From NCBI RefSeq assembly GCF_030817355.1, contig NZ_JAUSZH010000001.1, positions 2,033,501 through 2,097,500 of the forward strand: DNA of 64,000 nucleotides, written 5' to 3'. Positions 48,263 to 60,561 of the stretch are shown piece after piece. The notes under the pieces are model-generated. The model had not been told where the DNA came from. It saw only the letters and a list, made by a program, of their open reading frames with translations, and searched no databases. Position 1 is the first letter of the stretch. Each line of letters begins with the position of its first letter. Source of the DNA: Streptomyces sp. V1I1 (GTDB lineage Bacteria; Actinomycetota; Actinomycetes; Streptomycetales; Streptomycetaceae). The translations under genes were made by a program, and so were the position numbers.

Positions 48263-51034
48263 TTACGAATGAGACTCCCCGCGGATCACGGCAAGCACTC
48301 CATCGAGTTCATCCGGTTTCACCAGGACATCGCGCGCCTTGGAGCCCTCGCTCGGCCCGACGATGTTCCGTGACTCCATCAGATCCATCAGCCGACCCGC
48401 CTTCGCGAAGCCCACGCGCAGCTTGCGCTGGAGCATCGACGTCGACCCGAACTGGGTGGATACCACCAGCTCAGCGGCCTGACAGAGCAGATCGAGGTCG
48501 TCGCCGATGTCCTCGTCGATCTCCTTCTTCTGCTTCGTGCCGACCACGACGTCCTCCCGGAAGACCGGGGCCATCTGATCCTTGCAGTGCTGGACGACTA
48601 CCGCGACCTCGTCCTCGGTGACGAAGGCGCCCTGCATACGGGTCGGCTTGTTCGCACCCATCGGGAGGAACAGGCCGTCGCCCTTGCCGATCAGCTTCTC
48701 CGCACCCGGCTGGTCGAGGATGACCCGGCTGTCGGCGAGCGAGGAGGTCGCGAAGGCGAGCCGCGAGGGCACATTCGCCTTGATCAGACCGGTGACGACG
48801 TCGACCGATGGCCGCTGGGTCGCCAGTACCAGATGGATGCCGGCGGCGCGCGCCAGCTGGGTGATCCGGACGATGGCGTCCTCGACGTCGCGCGGCGCCA
48901 CCATCATCAGGTCGGCGAGCTCGTCCACGATGACCAGCAGATACGGGTAGGGGGTGAGCTCGCGCTCGCTCCCCTCCGGCGGCTTGACCTTGCCGTTCCG
49001 GATGGCCTGGTTGAAGTCGTCGATGTGCCGGTAGCCGTACGCCGCGAGGTCGTCGTAGCGCAGATCCATCTCCCGCACGACCCACTGCAGCGCCTCGGCG
49101 GCCCGCTTGGGGTTGGTGATGATCGGGGTGATCAGGTGCGGAATGCCTTCGTAAGCGGTGAGCTCGACCCGCTTGGGGTCGACGAGCACCATCCGTACGT
49201 CCTCCGGCGTCGCCCGCACCATCACCGAGGTGATCAGGCAGTTGATACAGGAGGACTTGCCGGAGCCGGTCGCGCCCGCGACCAGGACATGCGGCATCTT
49301 CGCCAGGTTGGCCATCACGTAGCCGCCCTCGACGTCCTTGCCGAGCGCGACCAGCATCGGGTGCTCGTCCCCCGCCGCGTCAGCGAGGCGCAGTACATCG
49401 CCGAGGTTGACCATCTCGCGGTCGGAGTTCGGGATCTCGATGCCGACCGCGGACTTGCCGGGGATCGGGGAGATGATCCGTACGTCGGGGCTGGCGACGG
49501 CGTACGCGATGTTCTTGGTGAGGGCAGTGATCCGCTCGACCTTCACGGCCGGGCCCAGCTCCACCTCGTACCGGGTGACCGTCGGGCCGCGGGTGAAGCC
49601 GGTGACGGCCGCGTCGACCTTGAACTCCATGAAGACATTGCTGAGCGAGGCGACGACCGCGTCATTGGCGGCGCTGCGCGTCTTGCCGGGGCCGCCGCGC
49701 TCCAGCAGGTCCAGCGAGGGCAGGGCGTAGGTGATGTCGCCGGAGAGCTGGAGCTGCTCGGCGCGCGGCGGCAGGGGCTGGGACTCGTCGGGTACCGGCG
49801 CGGACTTGGTCAGATCCGGTACGGACGCCTTCGATCCGCTCTCCTTCGTCCCGGGCTCCTCGGGCTCTCGCGCGCTCGGCACGGGGCTGGCGGCCCGCTG
49901 CCGTTCGGCGGTGACGTCCCGGGTGAGGTCGGCGACGAGCGGCGACGGCGGCATGCCGTTCAGTACGGCTCCGTCGAGCGCCGCGGCCGCCGCCGCTGCC
50001 ACATCCACCGCGTCCATCGGACGGTCCATGGCTGGCTGCACGGAGGCCCTGCGCGGCCGCCTGCGCTTGGAGAGCGCTGCCTCCTCGGCAGGGTCCGGGT
50101 CGAAGTCCGCGGGCGCTTCGCCCCGGCGCGCGGACGAGCGGCGCGCCCGCCCGGGGACGGCATCGCGCCACTGGTCCTCGTACCGCTCGTCGTCCTCGCC
50201 GGCCTCGCGGTCCGCCCCCGGCTCGTACGCCGGCTCGACGATGCCCAGCTTGGAGCCGAGCAGCCGCAGCCGCTGCGGAATGGCGTTGACGGGCGTCGCG
50301 GTGACCACGAGCAGGCCGAAGAGCGTGAGCAGCACGAGCAGCGGTACTGCGAGGACCTCGCCCATGGTGAAGATCAGCGGCTTGGACGCGGCCCAGCCGA
50401 TCAGCCCGCCCGCGTCCTGCATCGCCTCGGTGCCCTCCCCGCGGCCGGGAGAGCCGCAGGCGATGTGGACCTGCCCGAGCACGCCGACGACGAGCGCGGA
50501 CAGACCGATCACGATCCGGCCGTTGGCCTCTGGCTTCTCGGGATAGAGGATCAGACGTACGGCGATCACGCCCAGCAGTAGCGGCGCGAGCAGATCGAGC
50601 CGGCCGAACGCGCCGGTCACCAGCATCTCGACGAGATCGCCGACCGGGCCGCGCAGATTGGACCAGGTACCGGCGGCGACGACCAGCGCCACGCCGAGGA
50701 GCAGCAGCGCAAGGCCGTCCTTGCGGTGGGCCGGGTCGAGCCCCTTCGCTCCCCGTCCTATGCCACGGAACAGAGCGCCCACAGTGTGTGCCAGACCGAG
50801 CCAGAGGGCGCGCGCGAGGCGGTACACGCCCCCCGTGGGGGACGGCGCGGGCTTGGGCGCAGCCTTCTTCGCCGCCGCCTTCCTGGCGGGCGCTTTTTTC
50901 GCGGGTGCGGTCTTCTTGGCGGCAGCTTTCTTGGCGGGCGCCGCCTTCTTCGCGGCGCCGGTCGTACGGCCGGCGCGCGGCTTCGCGGTGCCCGCCGCGC
51001 CCTGGGAACCCTTGCCGGACGTGCGTGAGGCCAT
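48263..51034 (-). CDS. ftsK: DNA translocase FtsK/SpoIIIE
   Basis: The 923-residue protein starts at ATG 51034. The N-terminus (28-63) is a Lys/Ala/Pro repeat region like a histone H1 tail. Four TM helices lie at about 107-125, 145-165, 172-195 and 212-248. A Pro-rich linker follows. The motor has Walker A GATGSGKS at 587-594, Walker B VIVDELADLM and arginine-finger regions. The winged-helix gamma domain (STQFGSTSMLQRKLRVGFAK) follows at about 860-923. It moves chromosome ends at sporulation septa. The ribosome site is weak. It is downstream of osaB on the same strand, with 137 bp between. Confidence 0.94.
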   Translation of the reverse strand: MASRTSGKGSQGAAGTAKPRAGRTTGAAKKAAPAKKAAAKKTAPAKKAPARKAAAKKAAPKPAPSPTGGVYRLARALWLGLAHTVGALFRGIGRGAKGLDPAHRKDGLALLLLGVALVVAAGTWSNLRGPVGDLVEMLVTGAFGRLDLLAPLLLGVIAVRLILYPEKPEANGRIVIGLSALVVGVLGQVHIACGSPGRGEGTEAMQDAGGLIGWAASKPLIFTMGEVLAVPLLVLLTLFGLLVVTATPVNAIPQRLRLLGSKLGIVEPAYEPGADREAGEDDERYEDQWRDAVPGRARRSSARRGEAPADFDPDPAEEAALSKRRRPRRASVQPAMDRPMDAVDVAAAAAAALDGAVLNGMPPSPLVADLTRDVTAERQRAASPVPSAREPEEPGTKESGSKASVPDLTKSAPVPDESQPLPPRAEQLQLSGDITYALPSLDLLERGGPGKTRSAANDAVVASLSNVFMEFKVDAAVTGFTRGPTVTRYEVELGPAVKVERITALTKNIAYAVASPDVRIISPIPGKSAVGIEIPNSDREMVNLGDVLRLADAAGDEHPMLVALGKDVEGGYVMANLAKMPHVLVAGATGSGKSSCINCLITSVMVRATPEDVRMVLVDPKRVELTAYEGIPHLITPIITNPKRAAEALQWVVREMDLRYDDLAAYGYRHIDDFNQAIRNGKVKPPEGSERELTPYPYLLVIVDELADLMMVAPRDVEDAIVRITQLARAAGIHLVLATQRPSVDVVTGLIKANVPSRLAFATSSLADSRVILDQPGAEKLIGKGDGLFLPMGANKPTRMQGAFVTEDEVAVVVQHCKDQMAPVFREDVVVGTKQKKEIDEDIGDDLDLLCQAAELVVSTQFGSTSMLQRKLRVGFAKAGRLMDLMESRNIVGPSEGSKARDVLVKPDELDGVLAVIRGESHS

Positions 51035-51171
51035 GGTGGTGAGGTTACCGGTGTCGACGGCAGCGGACACGTGTGCCCACTGCTTCACTCGTTCGTGTCG
51101 TGCCAGTAGGTGCGGAAAGCTGACGCCCTGGTGGCGGGAAGCTGACGCTCCATCAAGCCCCGGGCGGCCGT

Positions 51172-51858
51172 TCAGCTCTGCGAAGGCAGCGACGGCGTAC
51201 CGCCGCCGGTACCCGGCTCCAGCGCGTCGAGCGCCCGGCGCAAACCGGTGAGTTTGCGCTCGAGATGGGCCGCGGTGGCGACTGCGGCGGCGTCCGCCGA
51301 GTCGTCGTCAAGCTGTTTGGACAGCGCTTCCGCCTGCTCCTCAACTGCCGCGAGCCGCGCGGAAAGCTCGGCGAGCAGCCCCGCGGGCTCCTTGCTGTCG
51401 CCCGCGCTCGCATGCCCGCCGCCGCCCTCCAGCTGGAGCCGCAGGAGCGCGGCCTGCTCACGCAGTTGACAGTTCTTCATGTACAGCTCGACGAAGACCG
51501 AGACCTTGGCGCGCAGCACCCAGGGGTCGAACGGCTTGGAGATGTAGTCGACCGCGCCCGCGGCGTAACCCCGGAAGGTGTGGTGCGGGCCGTGGTTGAT
51601 CGCGGTGAGGAAGATGATCGGGATGTCCCGGGTCCGTTCCCGTCGCTTGATGTGCGCGGCCGTCTCGAATCCGTCCATACCGGGCATCTGGACATCCAGC
51701 AGAATGACCGCGAAGTCGTCCGTCAGCAGCGCTTTGAGCGCTTCCTCCCCGGACGATGCCCGCACCAGTGTCTGATCGAGCGCAGAGAGGATGGCCTCCA
51801 GCGCCAGCAGATTCTCCGGCCGGTCATCGACCAGGAGGATCTTGGCCTTCTGCACCAT
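51172..51858 (-). CDS. osaB: Osmoadaptation response regulator OsaB
   Basis: The 228-residue protein has ATG 51858 after GAGGAGG. The receiver domain is complete: KILLVDDRPEN, D55 in VILLDVQMPGMDG, T and K in FLTAI and SKPFD. There is no DNA-binding domain. Instead a C-terminal coiled-coil-like helix (about 160-205; LLAELSARLAAVEEQAEALS) suggests protein partners. In S. coelicolor OsaB is required for growth at high osmolarity and pairs with kinase OsaA. Here it is downstream of osaA, 245 bp away, on the same strand. Confidence 0.93.
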   Translation of the reverse strand: MVQKAKILLVDDRPENLLALEAILSALDQTLVRASSGEEALKALLTDDFAVILLDVQMPGMDGFETAAHIKRRERTRDIPIIFLTAINHGPHHTFRGYAAGAVDYISKPFDPWVLRAKVSVFVELYMKNCQLREQAALLRLQLEGGGGHASAGDSKEPAGLLAELSARLAAVEEQAEALSKQLDDDSADAAAVATAAHLERKLTGLRRALDALEPGTGGGTPSLPSQS

Positions 51859-52102
51859 GGCCCGCCCTCCTCGCCCCGGATGTGCACCGGGCGCCGCCCC
51901 AGGGGACGACTCTCTTGCGTCGCCCGTCCTTGTGCCGGTCATGGTAGCCGCACCCTGCCTGTCGCCACACCCTGTCACCGTGATGTCACTGTGCACGTAG
52001 CAGAAACGTAGCGGGAGACCAGAAGGTTCCCCGAATACCGCCGTCTCACACGCCTTCGGCCACAGTCAGTCAGCAACTCGCACAGAACCGGGCAGGCGTC
52101 GC

Positions 52103-55100
52103 TCACTCCCCGCGCATCCATTGCTCCATCACCGAGAGCAAATGGTCGGGATCCACCGGCTTGGTGACATAGTCGGAAGCGCCCGACTCAATGGCCTTCT
52201 CCCGGTCGCCCTTCATCGCCTTGGCGGTCAGCGCGATGATCGGCAGACCGGCGAACTGCGGCATCCTGCGGATCGCGGTCGTCGTCGCGTACCCGTCCAT
52301 TTCCGGCATCATGATGTCCATCAGCACGACCGTCACATCGTCGTGCTGCTCCAGGACTTCGATGCCCTCACGGCCATTCTCCGCGTACAGCACCGAGAGC
52401 CCGTGCTGCTCCAGCACGCTGGTGAGCGCGAAGACATTGCGGATGTCGTCGTCGACGATCAGTACCTTCTCGCCGTCGAATGCGAAGGTGCGCCGCTCCT
52501 CCGGCGCCTCCTGGCCGGCGTTCGCCCCGGCCCACTGCTCCGCGCCCACCGACGCACCGCCCACCTGGCCGGGCAGCGCGCGCCGCTGGTCCATCGAGCC
52601 CAGCGCCTTGCGCCGCCGCCGGAACAGCGCGGCCGGGCCGGCGTGGGCGTCCGCAGGCGCGGGCGCATCGTGCCGCGCCTGCGGGAGCCCGTTCTGAGAT
52701 GCGTCCTCGGCGATGTCGGCCTGCTGGCCGGAGGCGCCGGGGGCGAGCTGCGGGTAACCCTGCGGCGGCAGTTCGCTGGGGTGAAGGGGCAAGTAAAGGG
52801 TGAACGTCGAGCCGCGGCCCGGTTCGCTCGCCGCATGGATCTCGCCGCCCAGCAGCCGGGCGATCTCGCGGCTGATGGACAGTCCGAGGCCCGTACCGCC
52901 GTACTTCCGGCTGGTCGTGCCATCGGCCTGCTTGAACGCTTCGAAGATGACGCGCATCTTGCCGGCCGCGATCCCGATCCCGGTGTCCGTGACCGAGAAG
53001 GCGATCAGATCTCCGTCCGCGTCCCGCAGCGAGCCCGCCTCCAGCAGCTGCTCGCGGATCGACTGAGGCACATCGGCGCTCGCGGGCCGGATCACCAGCT
53101 CCACCGCGCCGCTGTCGGTGAACTTCACCGCGTTGGACAGGAGGTTGCGCAACACCTGCAGCAGCCGCTGCTCGTCGGTGTGCAGCGTCGCGGGCAGCTC
53201 CGGCGACACCCGTACGGAGAAGTCGAGACCCTTCTCCGCGGTCAGCGGCCGGAAGGTCGCCTCCACATAGTCGACGAGCTGAACCAGCGCGATACGGGTC
53301 GGACTGACGTCCATCTTGCCCGCCTCGACCTTCGACAGGTCGAGGATGTCGTTGATCAGCTGGAGCAGGTCGGAGCCAGCCCCGTGAATCGTTTCGGCGA
53401 ACTCCACCTGCTTCGGCGAGAGGTTCCCCTCCGCGTTGTCCGCGAGCAGCTTGGCAAGGATCAGCAGGGAGTTGAGCGGCGTACGCAGCTCGTGCGACAT
53501 GTTCGCCAGGAACTCCGACTTGTAGCGCATCGAGACCGCGAGCTGCTCGGCACGCTCCTCGAGCACCTGCCTCGCCTCTTCGATCTCAGTGTTCTTCACC
53601 TCGATGTCGCGGTTCTGCTGCGCCAGCAGCTCCGCCTTCTCCTCCAGTTCGGCGTTGGAGGCCTGCAGCGCCTTCTGCCGGTTCTCCAGCTCGGCCGAGC
53701 GCTCACGCAGCTGCTCCGTCAGCTCCTGCGACTGCTTGAGCAGCACCTCGGTCTTCGTGTTGACGCTGATGGTGTTGACGCTCGTCGCGATCATCTCGGC
53801 GATCTGGTTGAGGAAGTCCCGCTGGATCTGCGTGAACGGCTGGAAAGACGCCAGCTCGATCACACCGAGGACCTTCCCCTCGAAGAGCACCGGCAGCACG
53901 ATCACATACGCGGGCGATGCCTCGCCGAGACCGGAGGAGATCCGCAGATAGCCCGGCGGCACATTGACCTGGATGGTCCGCTTCTCCTCGGCCGCGGTGC
54001 CGATCAGCGTCTCGCCGGGCCGGAAGGATGTCGGCATCAGACCGGCGGAGTAGCCGTAACTGCCGCGCATGCACAGCTCGTACGACATCTCCCCGCCCGG
54101 CGAAACGTCCGAGCCGCCGCCCGTCGGCATCGCCAGGAAGAACGCGCCGTGCTGCGCCGAGACGACCGGAGTGAGCTCGCTCATGATCAGCGAGGCCACG
54201 TCGTCCAGGTCGCGCCGGCCCTGCATCAGACCGGAGATACGGGCCAGGTTGCCCTTGAGCCAGTCCTGCTCCTCGTTGGCGAGGGTGGTGTCGCGGAGGT
54301 TCGCGATCATCGTGTTGATGTTGTCCTGCAGCACCTGGATCTCGCCGGCCGCGTCCACATCGATCTTGAGGTTCAGATCGCCGCGGGTCACCGCGGTCGC
54401 GACGGCCGCGATCGCGCGCACCTGACGGGTGAGGTTCCCGGCCATCTCGTTCACCGACTCGGTGAGGTCGCGCCAGGTTCCGTCGACGTCCCGCACCCGG
54501 GCCTGACCGCCCAACTGCCCGTCCGTGCCCACCTCGCGGGCGACCCGGGTGACCTCCTCGGCGAACGACGACAGCTGGTCCACCATCGTGTTGATGGTGG
54601 TCTTCAGCTCGAGGATCTCGCCCCGCGCATCGATGTCGATCTTCCTGGTGAGATCGCCCTTGGCGATGGCGGTGGTGACCGTGGCAATCTGCCGCACCTG
54701 GCCGGTCAGATTGGACGCCATCGAGTTCACGGACTCGGTGAGGTCCTTCCACGTACCGGAAACCCCCGGCACATGCGCCTGGCCGCCCAGCTCGCCCTCG
54801 GTGCCCACCTCGCGGGCCACACGGGTCACCTCGTCGGCGAACGACGACAGCGTCGTCACCATCGTGTTGACGGTCTCGGCCAGCTCCGCGACCTCGCCGC
54901 GCGCCTCGACCGTCACCTTCTTCGTCAGATCGCCGTTGGCGACCGCCGCGGAGACCCGCGCGATGTTGCGCACCTGATTGGTCAGGTTGTTGGCCATCAG
55001 GTTGACGTTGTCGCTGAGGTCCTTCCAGATGCCGGTGACACCACGCACCCGTGCCTGACCGCCCAGTACACCTTCCGTACCCACCTCACGGGCGACCCTG

Positions 55101-57589
55101 GTCACCTCGTCGGCGAAGTCCAGCAGCTGGTCCACCATCGTGTTGACCGTCGTCACCAGTTCGAGGATCTCGCCCTTGGCGTCAACGGTGATCTTCTTCG
55201 ACAGGTCGCCCTTGGCGACCGCCGTCGTCACCTCGGCGATATTGCGGACCTGCGACGTCAGGTTGTTGGCCATGAAGTTGACGGACTGTGTGAGGTCCTT
55301 CCAGGTTCCGGAGACGCCCTGGACCTCGGCCTGGCCGCCCAGGATGCCCTCGGTGCCCACCTCGCGCGCCACCCTGGTCACCTGCTCGGCGAAGTTCGAG
55401 AGCTGGTCCACCATCGTGTTGAGGGTGTTCTTCAGCTCCAGGATCTCGCCGCGCGCATCCACGTCGATCTTCTGCGACAGGTCACCACGGGCCACCGCGG
55501 TGGCGACCTGCGCGATGTTACGGACCTGGCCGGTGAGGTTCTCCGCCATGCCGTTCACGGAATCGGTCAGATCGCGCCACACACCGGCGACGCCGGGCAC
55601 CTGCGCCTGCCCGCCAAGCCGGCCGTCCGTACCCACCTCACGCGCGACCCGCGTCACCTGCTCGGCGAAGGCGGAAAGCTGGTCGACCATCGTGTTGATG
55701 GTGTTCTTCAGCTCCAGGATCTCGCCGCGCGCATCCACGTCGATCTTCTGCGACAGGTCACCACGGGCCACCGCAGTCGTCACCTGCGCGATCTGCCGCA
55801 CCTGCGAAGTCAGGTTCCCCGCCATGAAGTTGACGGAGTCGGTCAGTTCCTTCCACGTACCGCTGACGCCGTCGACACGCGCCTGGCCGCCCAGGCGGCC
55901 CTCCGTGCCCACGTCCCGCGCCATCCGCGTGACCTGATCGGCGAACGAGGAGAGCTGCGCCACCATCGTGTTGACGGTGTTCTTCAACTCCAGCATCTCG
56001 CCCGCGACATCGACCGTGACCTTCTGCGACAGATCGCCATTGGCGACCGCCGTCGTCACCTGCGCGATGTCCCGCACCTGGCCGGTGAGGTTACGGAACG
56101 CGGTGTTCACCGAGTCCGTCAGGTCCTTCCAGGTCCCCGCCGCGCCCGGCACCTCCGCCTGCCCGCCGAGCCGGCCCTCGACGCCGACCTCACGGGCCAC
56201 CCGCGTCACCTCGGAACCGAAAGACTGCAGCTGGTCCACCATCGTGTTGACGGTGTTCTTCAACTCCAGCATCTCGCCCGCGACATCGACCGTGACCTTC
56301 TGCGACAGATCGCCATTGGCGACCGCCGTCGTCACCTGCGCGATGTCCCGCACCTGGGTGGTCAGGTTGCGGAAGACGGTGTTCACCGAATCGGTGAGGT
56401 CCTTCCAGGTCCCGGCGGCTCCCGGCACCTGCGCCTGGCCGCCGAGCAGACCCTCGGCCCCGACCTCGCTCGCCACACGGGTGACCTCGTCCGCGAACGT
56501 ACGCAGCGTCTCGGTCATCTGATTGATGGTCTCGGCGAGTTGGGCCACCTCACCGCGCGCGCTCACCGTGACCTTCTGCGACAGATCACCGTTGGCGACC
56601 GCGGTCGTCACCTCGGCGATACCGCGCACCTGCGAGGTCAGATTGCCGGCCATGGTGTTCACCGAATCGGTGAGGTCCTTCCACACACCGGCCACACCGG
56701 GCACCGCCGCCTGCCCGCCCAGCTCGCCCTCCGTGCCGACCTCCCGGGCGACCCGGGTCACCTCGGAGGAGAAGGAGGACAGCTGGTCCACCATCGTGTT
56801 GACGGTGTTCTTCAGCTGAAGCATCTCACCGGCCACATGGACGGTGACCTTGCGTGACAGATCGCCCTTGGCGACCGCCGTGGTGACGAGAGCAATGTCA
56901 CGTACCTGAGCGGTCAATCGGTACGCCATCGTGTTGACCGAATCCGTGAGATCCTTCCACGAACCGGACATACCGCGCACCTGCGCCTGGCCGCCGAGTT
57001 TGCCCTCGGTACCGACCTCCAGCGCCACCCGGGTCACCTCGTCGGTGAACGCCGACAGCTGGTCGACCAGGCTGTTGACCGTACGCGCGACCTTCAGGAA
57101 TTCGCCGCGCAGCGGCCGTACCGCCGCATCCGCCCCCTCCACGGAGTGCGAGCGCAGCTCCATGCGCTGCTCCAGGTCGCCCTCTGCGACGGCAGAGAGC
57201 ACCCGTCCCACCTCGGACACCGGCCGCGCCAGATCGTCCACCAGAGCGTTCGAAGCGTCGATGGCGGCCGCCCAGGAGCCCTCGCAGGCCCCTGTCTCCA
57301 GCCGCTCGGTCAGCTTCCCCTCGCGCCCGACCATCCTGCGTACGCGCGCGAGCTCACCCGTAAGGTGGAGATTACGGTCCGCAACCTCGTTGAAGACGGC
57401 CGCGATCTCCGCCATCACGCCGTCGCCCGACACGGTCAGACGCCGGCGGAAATTGCCGTCCCGCATCGACACCAGAGCCGCAAGCAGCCTGTTCAGAGCC
57501 GCCGTATCCACTTCGGTTGTCCCATTGCTCCGGGACCGTCCGCCTTTCGCGCGCGTATTCTTGCCACGCGCCGCCACGCCAGACTCCAC
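52103..57589 (-). CDS. osaA: Poly-HAMP hybrid histidine kinase OsaA
   Basis: The 1828-residue protein starts at GTG 57589, with GGGAGG four bases upstream. Order: a basic N-tail; a degenerate HAMP-like region (30-184); ten tandem 92-residue units (185-1104), each with [26 protein letters not shown] and a HAMP-type helix ([13 protein letters not shown]); a GAF domain (about 1120-1270); a long coiled coil; HisKA with SHELRTPLN; HATPase with DTGIGI and GTGLGLS; a Gln/Pro-rich linker; and a C-terminal receiver with [12 protein letters not shown]. No TM helix is seen. The layout recalls fungal group III (Nik1/Os-1) osmosensor kinases. With OsaB it controls osmoadaptation. It is divergent from osaC. 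Confidence 0.94.
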   Translation of the reverse strand: MESGVAARGKNTRAKGGRSRSNGTTEVDTAALNRLLAALVSMRDGNFRRRLTVSGDGVMAEIAAVFNEVADRNLHLTGELARVRRMVGREGKLTERLETGACEGSWAAAIDASNALVDDLARPVSEVGRVLSAVAEGDLEQRMELRSHSVEGADAAVRPLRGEFLKVARTVNSLVDQLSAFTDEVTRVALEVGTEGKLGGQAQVRGMSGSWKDLTDSVNTMAYRLTAQVRDIALVTTAVAKGDLSRKVTVHVAGEMLQLKNTVNTMVDQLSSFSSEVTRVAREVGTEGELGGQAAVPGVAGVWKDLTDSVNTMAGNLTSQVRGIAEVTTAVANGDLSQKVTVSARGEVAQLAETINQMTETLRTFADEVTRVASEVGAEGLLGGQAQVPGAAGTWKDLTDSVNTVFRNLTTQVRDIAQVTTAVANGDLSQKVTVDVAGEMLELKNTVNTMVDQLQSFGSEVTRVAREVGVEGRLGGQAEVPGAAGTWKDLTDSVNTAFRNLTGQVRDIAQVTTAVANGDLSQKVTVDVAGEMLELKNTVNTMVAQLSSFADQVTRMARDVGTEGRLGGQARVDGVSGTWKELTDSVNFMAGNLTSQVRQIAQVTTAVARGDLSQKIDVDARGEILELKNTINTMVDQLSAFAEQVTRVAREVGTDGRLGGQAQVPGVAGVWRDLTDSVNGMAENLTGQVRNIAQVATAVARGDLSQKIDVDARGEILELKNTLNTMVDQLSNFAEQVTRVAREVGTEGILGGQAEVQGVSGTWKDLTQSVNFMANNLTSQVRNIAEVTTAVAKGDLSKKITVDAKGEILELVTTVNTMVDQLLDFADEVTRVAREVGTEGVLGGQARVRGVTGIWKDLSDNVNLMANNLTNQVRNIARVSAAVANGDLTKKVTVEARGEVAELAETVNTMVTTLSSFADEVTRVAREVGTEGELGGQAHVPGVSGTWKDLTESVNSMASNLTGQVRQIATVTTAIAKGDLTRKIDIDARGEILELKTTINTMVDQLSSFAEEVTRVAREVGTDGQLGGQARVRDVDGTWRDLTESVNEMAGNLTRQVRAIAAVATAVTRGDLNLKIDVDAAGEIQVLQDNINTMIANLRDTTLANEEQDWLKGNLARISGLMQGRRDLDDVASLIMSELTPVVSAQHGAFFLAMPTGGGSDVSPGGEMSYELCMRGSYGYSAGLMPTSFRPGETLIGTAAEEKRTIQVNVPPGYLRISSGLGEASPAYVIVLPVLFEGKVLGVIELASFQPFTQIQRDFLNQIAEMIATSVNTISVNTKTEVLLKQSQELTEQLRERSAELENRQKALQASNAELEEKAELLAQQNRDIEVKNTEIEEARQVLEERAEQLAVSMRYKSEFLANMSHELRTPLNSLLILAKLLADNAEGNLSPKQVEFAETIHGAGSDLLQLINDILDLSKVEAGKMDVSPTRIALVQLVDYVEATFRPLTAEKGLDFSVRVSPELPATLHTDEQRLLQVLRNLLSNAVKFTDSGAVELVIRPASADVPQSIREQLLEAGSLRDADGDLIAFSVTDTGIGIAAGKMRVIFEAFKQADGTTSRKYGGTGLGLSISREIARLLGGEIHAASEPGRGSTFTLYLPLHPSELPPQGYPQLAPGASGQQADIAEDASQNGLPQARHDAPAPADAHAGPAALFRRRRKALGSMDQRRALPGQVGGASVGAEQWAGANAGQEAPEERRTFAFDGEKVLIVDDDIRNVFALTSVLEQHGLSVLYAENGREGIEVLEQHDDVTVVLMDIMMPEMDGYATTTAIRRMPQFAGLPIIALTAKAMKGDREKAIESGASDYVTKPVDPDHLLSVMEQWMRGE

Positions 57590-57859
57590 CGTGTCCCTCC
57601 CGCAGGGGTTGACCGTTCTGCCCAGACTGTCCAAGGACAGCCTGCCCAGTGTTTCACCATGGCCGAACCAGGCCATAACAGTTCGGCAGCTTCGCATAGC
57701 GTCCCCGCCCCCAGTGGGCGGAAACAGCGGCGACCGGCATCCGCTCGGACAGCGAAGGTAAGTAACCTGGCATCCGGCTGTCCAACCGCCCCGGTCCGCC
57801 CGGCGGGGGCGGCGTGGCGCAAGTACTACCACCGGGCACCGGGAGGGGCAGGGCCGATC

Positions 57860-60514
57860 ATGGCAGAGCCGGGCGTCGAGACGCGTACGAGGAGTTCAGT
57901 GATCACCGCGCGGGCGGCTGCCAGCTTCGACCCTGTCGGGCGGTCCGTCGCGACCGCCCGCGCCTTCGTCCGCGACACCCTCCAGGGGTGGGGGTACTCC
58001 GACGTAGTGGACGACGCGGTCGTCCTGACCAGCGAGCTCGTCACCAACGCCGTCGTACACGCGGGCACCGCCGCCGATGTGCTCTGTCTGCGTACAGACG
58101 AAGGTGTACGGGTCGAAGTCGCCGACCGCTACCCCGAGCGCGAGATCCCGATACAGGGCACCGGCCGGTCGCTCGGCAGCCTCGACCGCGAGAACGGGCG
58201 CGGACTGCTCCTGTGCGCCGCCCTCGCCTCCCGCTGGGGCGTCGAGTACTCCCCCACCTTCAAACAGGTGTGGTTCCAACTCGACCTCCCCCAGCGCCCG
58301 GTGGGCACCCGCTCCGCCGGCCCGGTCCTGCCGATCCCGCTCCTACCGGTCGCCGACGAACGCGTACGCGTCGCCGTCACCCAGATCGACCGCAGCGGTT
58401 CGATCTCCGTCTGGAACGAAGACGCGGAACACCTCTTCGGATACGCCGCCGAACAGGTCATGGGCAAACCCCTGACGGACTTCGCCGCCTGGCCGCAAAC
58501 TCCCGGCATCGGCACCGGCATCGCGGAGGCGCTCCAACTCTCCCGCTGGGAGGGCAGTTACGGCATCCGGGGCACCGACGGCCGCGTCGTCCCCGTCTAC
58601 GCATCGCACCTCCGGGTCCGCGACACCGGTGGCGAGCCATCCACCGTCTGCCTTCTCGTACGCGACGACGAACGCGCCGTGCTGCAGACCCCGCAGCGCG
58701 CTCCCGTGACCGAGACGGGCGCCGAGAGCCACGCCACCGACCCCTTCGAGGTCTTCATCGGCTCCCCGGCGCCCGAGGACCTCGACGGCCTTCTCCAGCG
58801 CACCGTCGAGCGCGCCCGCGACATGCTCGACGGGGACGCGGCCTTCCTGCTGCTGGCCACCGACGACGAGACAGAACTCGAAGTACGGGCCACCACCGGC
58901 CTTCCCTCGGCCCGTCAGCGCTTCGCCCGCGTCCCGGTCGAGGCCGGCACCGGCCGCTACGGCTCCGCCCGGATGCCCGCCGTCCACGAGGACCTCACAG
59001 CCGTCCCGGGTGCTGTCCCGCTCCTCAACTCCACCGGCATGCGCTCGGTCGTCACCGTCCCGCTCAAGGTCGAGGGCCGCCTCACCGGCTCCCTCGGAGT
59101 CGCGGCCGAATCCTCGGGCCGCTACTCCAACGAGGAGGCCCTGCGCCTCCAGTTCGCCGCCGACCGCATCGCCCTGGCCGTCGAATCGGCCCGCCTGGGC
59201 GAACTGGAACGACTGCGCCGCGGCTCACTCTCCTTCCTCGTCGAGGCCTCCGACCTGCTCGCCGGAACCCTCGACCGGGACCAAACCCTGGCGCTGATGG
59301 CCCAGATGACGGTCCCTACCCTCGCCACCTGGTGCGCCGTCTACACCATCGCCGACCAGGCATCCGAGCCGTACCTCAGCTACGTACTCCACGAGGACGA
59401 GGAGCGGATCGACGGCCTCAAGGCCCTACTGTCCAAGATCGACCCGCCCGACCCGGTGCCCACGCCCGGCGCCCGCGTCTGGACCGCCCCCGCCGAGGCC
59501 GGCCAGGCAGCCGCACTGCGCACCTCCAAGCGCGAACTCGGTCTCGGCTCCACACCACCGGTCTCCTCCGGTATCGGCACCACCCTCGCCACGGCCGCCG
59601 CGGTCGGCGGCGAGACGGTCGTTCTGCCCCTCGTCGCCCGCAACCGCGTCATCGGCATGCTGACCCTCGGCAAGCCGTCCGACGACCACTTCCGCCAGGA
59701 GATCCTGGAACTCGCGGAGGACCTATCCCGCCGGGCGGCCCTCGCCCTCGACAACGCCCGCCTGTACTCCGAGCGCATGGCCATCAGCCAGTCCCTCCAG
59801 CGCAGCCTGCTGCCGCCGGAACTCCCCCAGATCCAGGGCGTCGAGGTCGAGGTCATCTACCGCGCGGCCGGCGAAGGCAACGAAGTCGGCGGCGACTTCT
59901 ACGACCTCTTCCCGATCCGCGACGGCGCGTACGGCTTCGCCATCGGCGACGTCTGCGGTACGGGCCCGGAAGCCGCGGCCGTCACCGGTCTGGCCCGCCA
60001 CGCCCTGCGCCTGCTCGCCCGCGAGGGCTTCGGCGGCCCCGCCGTCCTGGAGCGCCTGAACGCCGCGATCCTCGACGAAGGCGCCCGCAGCCGCTTCCTG
60101 ACGCTCCTTTATGGCGAGTTGTGGCCACAGGAGGACGGCAGCGCGGTCCTCAAGGTCGTCTGCGCCGGCCACCCGCTCCCACTCCGCCTGCGCCAGGACG
60201 GCAGCGTGGAACCCGCGGCCGAACCGCAGCCGCTCCTCGGCGTCATGGACGACCTGGAGCTGTACGAGCAGATGGTGACTCTCGACCCGGGCGACGTTCT
60301 GCTCTGCGTCACGGACGGCGTCACCGAACGCCGCGAGGGAACACGCATGCTGGGCGACGACGGACTCGTCGACGTTCTCACCACGTGCACGGGCCTCACG
60401 GCCGGCGCGGTCGCCTCCCGCGTCCTGCGCGCTGTCGAACGCTTCGCCGCCGAACCGGCCTCCGACGACATGGCGATTCTCGCGATGCGCGTCCCGGAGC
60501 CCCGCAAGCCCTGA
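57860..60514 (+). CDS. osaC: OsaC-like anti-sigma/phosphatase, modulator of SigB
   Basis: The 884-residue protein starts at ATG 57860 (GGGAGGGG upstream). An RsbW-type HATPase domain lies at about 15-145 ([13 protein letters not shown]-box, GRGLLL G-box). A PAS domain follows at about 170-290, then two GAF domains (about 300-490 and 500-670). A C-terminal PP2C/SpoIIE phosphatase spans about 680-880, with [27 protein letters not shown] and ASDDMA. S. coelicolor OsaC with the same layout modulates the osmotic stress sigma factor SigB. It is divergent from osaA (270-bp gap) and followed by a terminator and tRNA-Thr. Confidence 0.93.
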   Translation: MAEPGVETRTRSSVITARAAASFDPVGRSVATARAFVRDTLQGWGYSDVVDDAVVLTSELVTNAVVHAGTAADVLCLRTDEGVRVEVADRYPEREIPIQGTGRSLGSLDRENGRGLLLCAALASRWGVEYSPTFKQVWFQLDLPQRPVGTRSAGPVLPIPLLPVADERVRVAVTQIDRSGSISVWNEDAEHLFGYAAEQVMGKPLTDFAAWPQTPGIGTGIAEALQLSRWEGSYGIRGTDGRVVPVYASHLRVRDTGGEPSTVCLLVRDDERAVLQTPQRAPVTETGAESHATDPFEVFIGSPAPEDLDGLLQRTVERARDMLDGDAAFLLLATDDETELEVRATTGLPSARQRFARVPVEAGTGRYGSARMPAVHEDLTAVPGAVPLLNSTGMRSVVTVPLKVEGRLTGSLGVAAESSGRYSNEEALRLQFAADRIALAVESARLGELERLRRGSLSFLVEASDLLAGTLDRDQTLALMAQMTVPTLATWCAVYTIADQASEPYLSYVLHEDEERIDGLKALLSKIDPPDPVPTPGARVWTAPAEAGQAAALRTSKRELGLGSTPPVSSGIGTTLATAAAVGGETVVLPLVARNRVIGMLTLGKPSDDHFRQEILELAEDLSRRAALALDNARLYSERMAISQSLQRSLLPPELPQIQGVEVEVIYRAAGEGNEVGGDFYDLFPIRDGAYGFAIGDVCGTGPEAAAVTGLARHALRLLAREGFGGPAVLERLNAAILDEGARSRFLTLLYGELWPQEDGSAVLKVVCAGHPLPLRLRQDGSVEPAAEPQPLLGVMDDLELYEQMVTLDPGDVLLCVTDGVTERREGTRMLGDDGLVDVLTTCTGLTAGAVASRVLRAVERFAAEPASDDMAILAMRVPEPRKP

Positions 60515-60518
60515 ACAC

Positions 60519-60554
60519 GAAGAAGGCCCCCGCCAGTTGGCGGGGGCCTTCTTC
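60519..60554. terminator. Terminator after osaC
   Basis: A 17-bp perfect stem (GAAGAAGGCCCCCGCCA at 60519-60535, complement at 60538-60554) closes 5 bp after the osaC stop. It separates osaC from the minus-strand tRNA-Thr 3' end and can act in both directions. Confidence 0.93.
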
Positions 60555-60561
60555 GCTATTG

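Noticed and set aside
52121..56857. 1578-codon open frame on the + strand opposite osaA
   Set aside because: Mirror of the tandem HAMP repeats; Arg/His/Gly-rich with no domain, while the minus strand encodes a full hybrid kinase.
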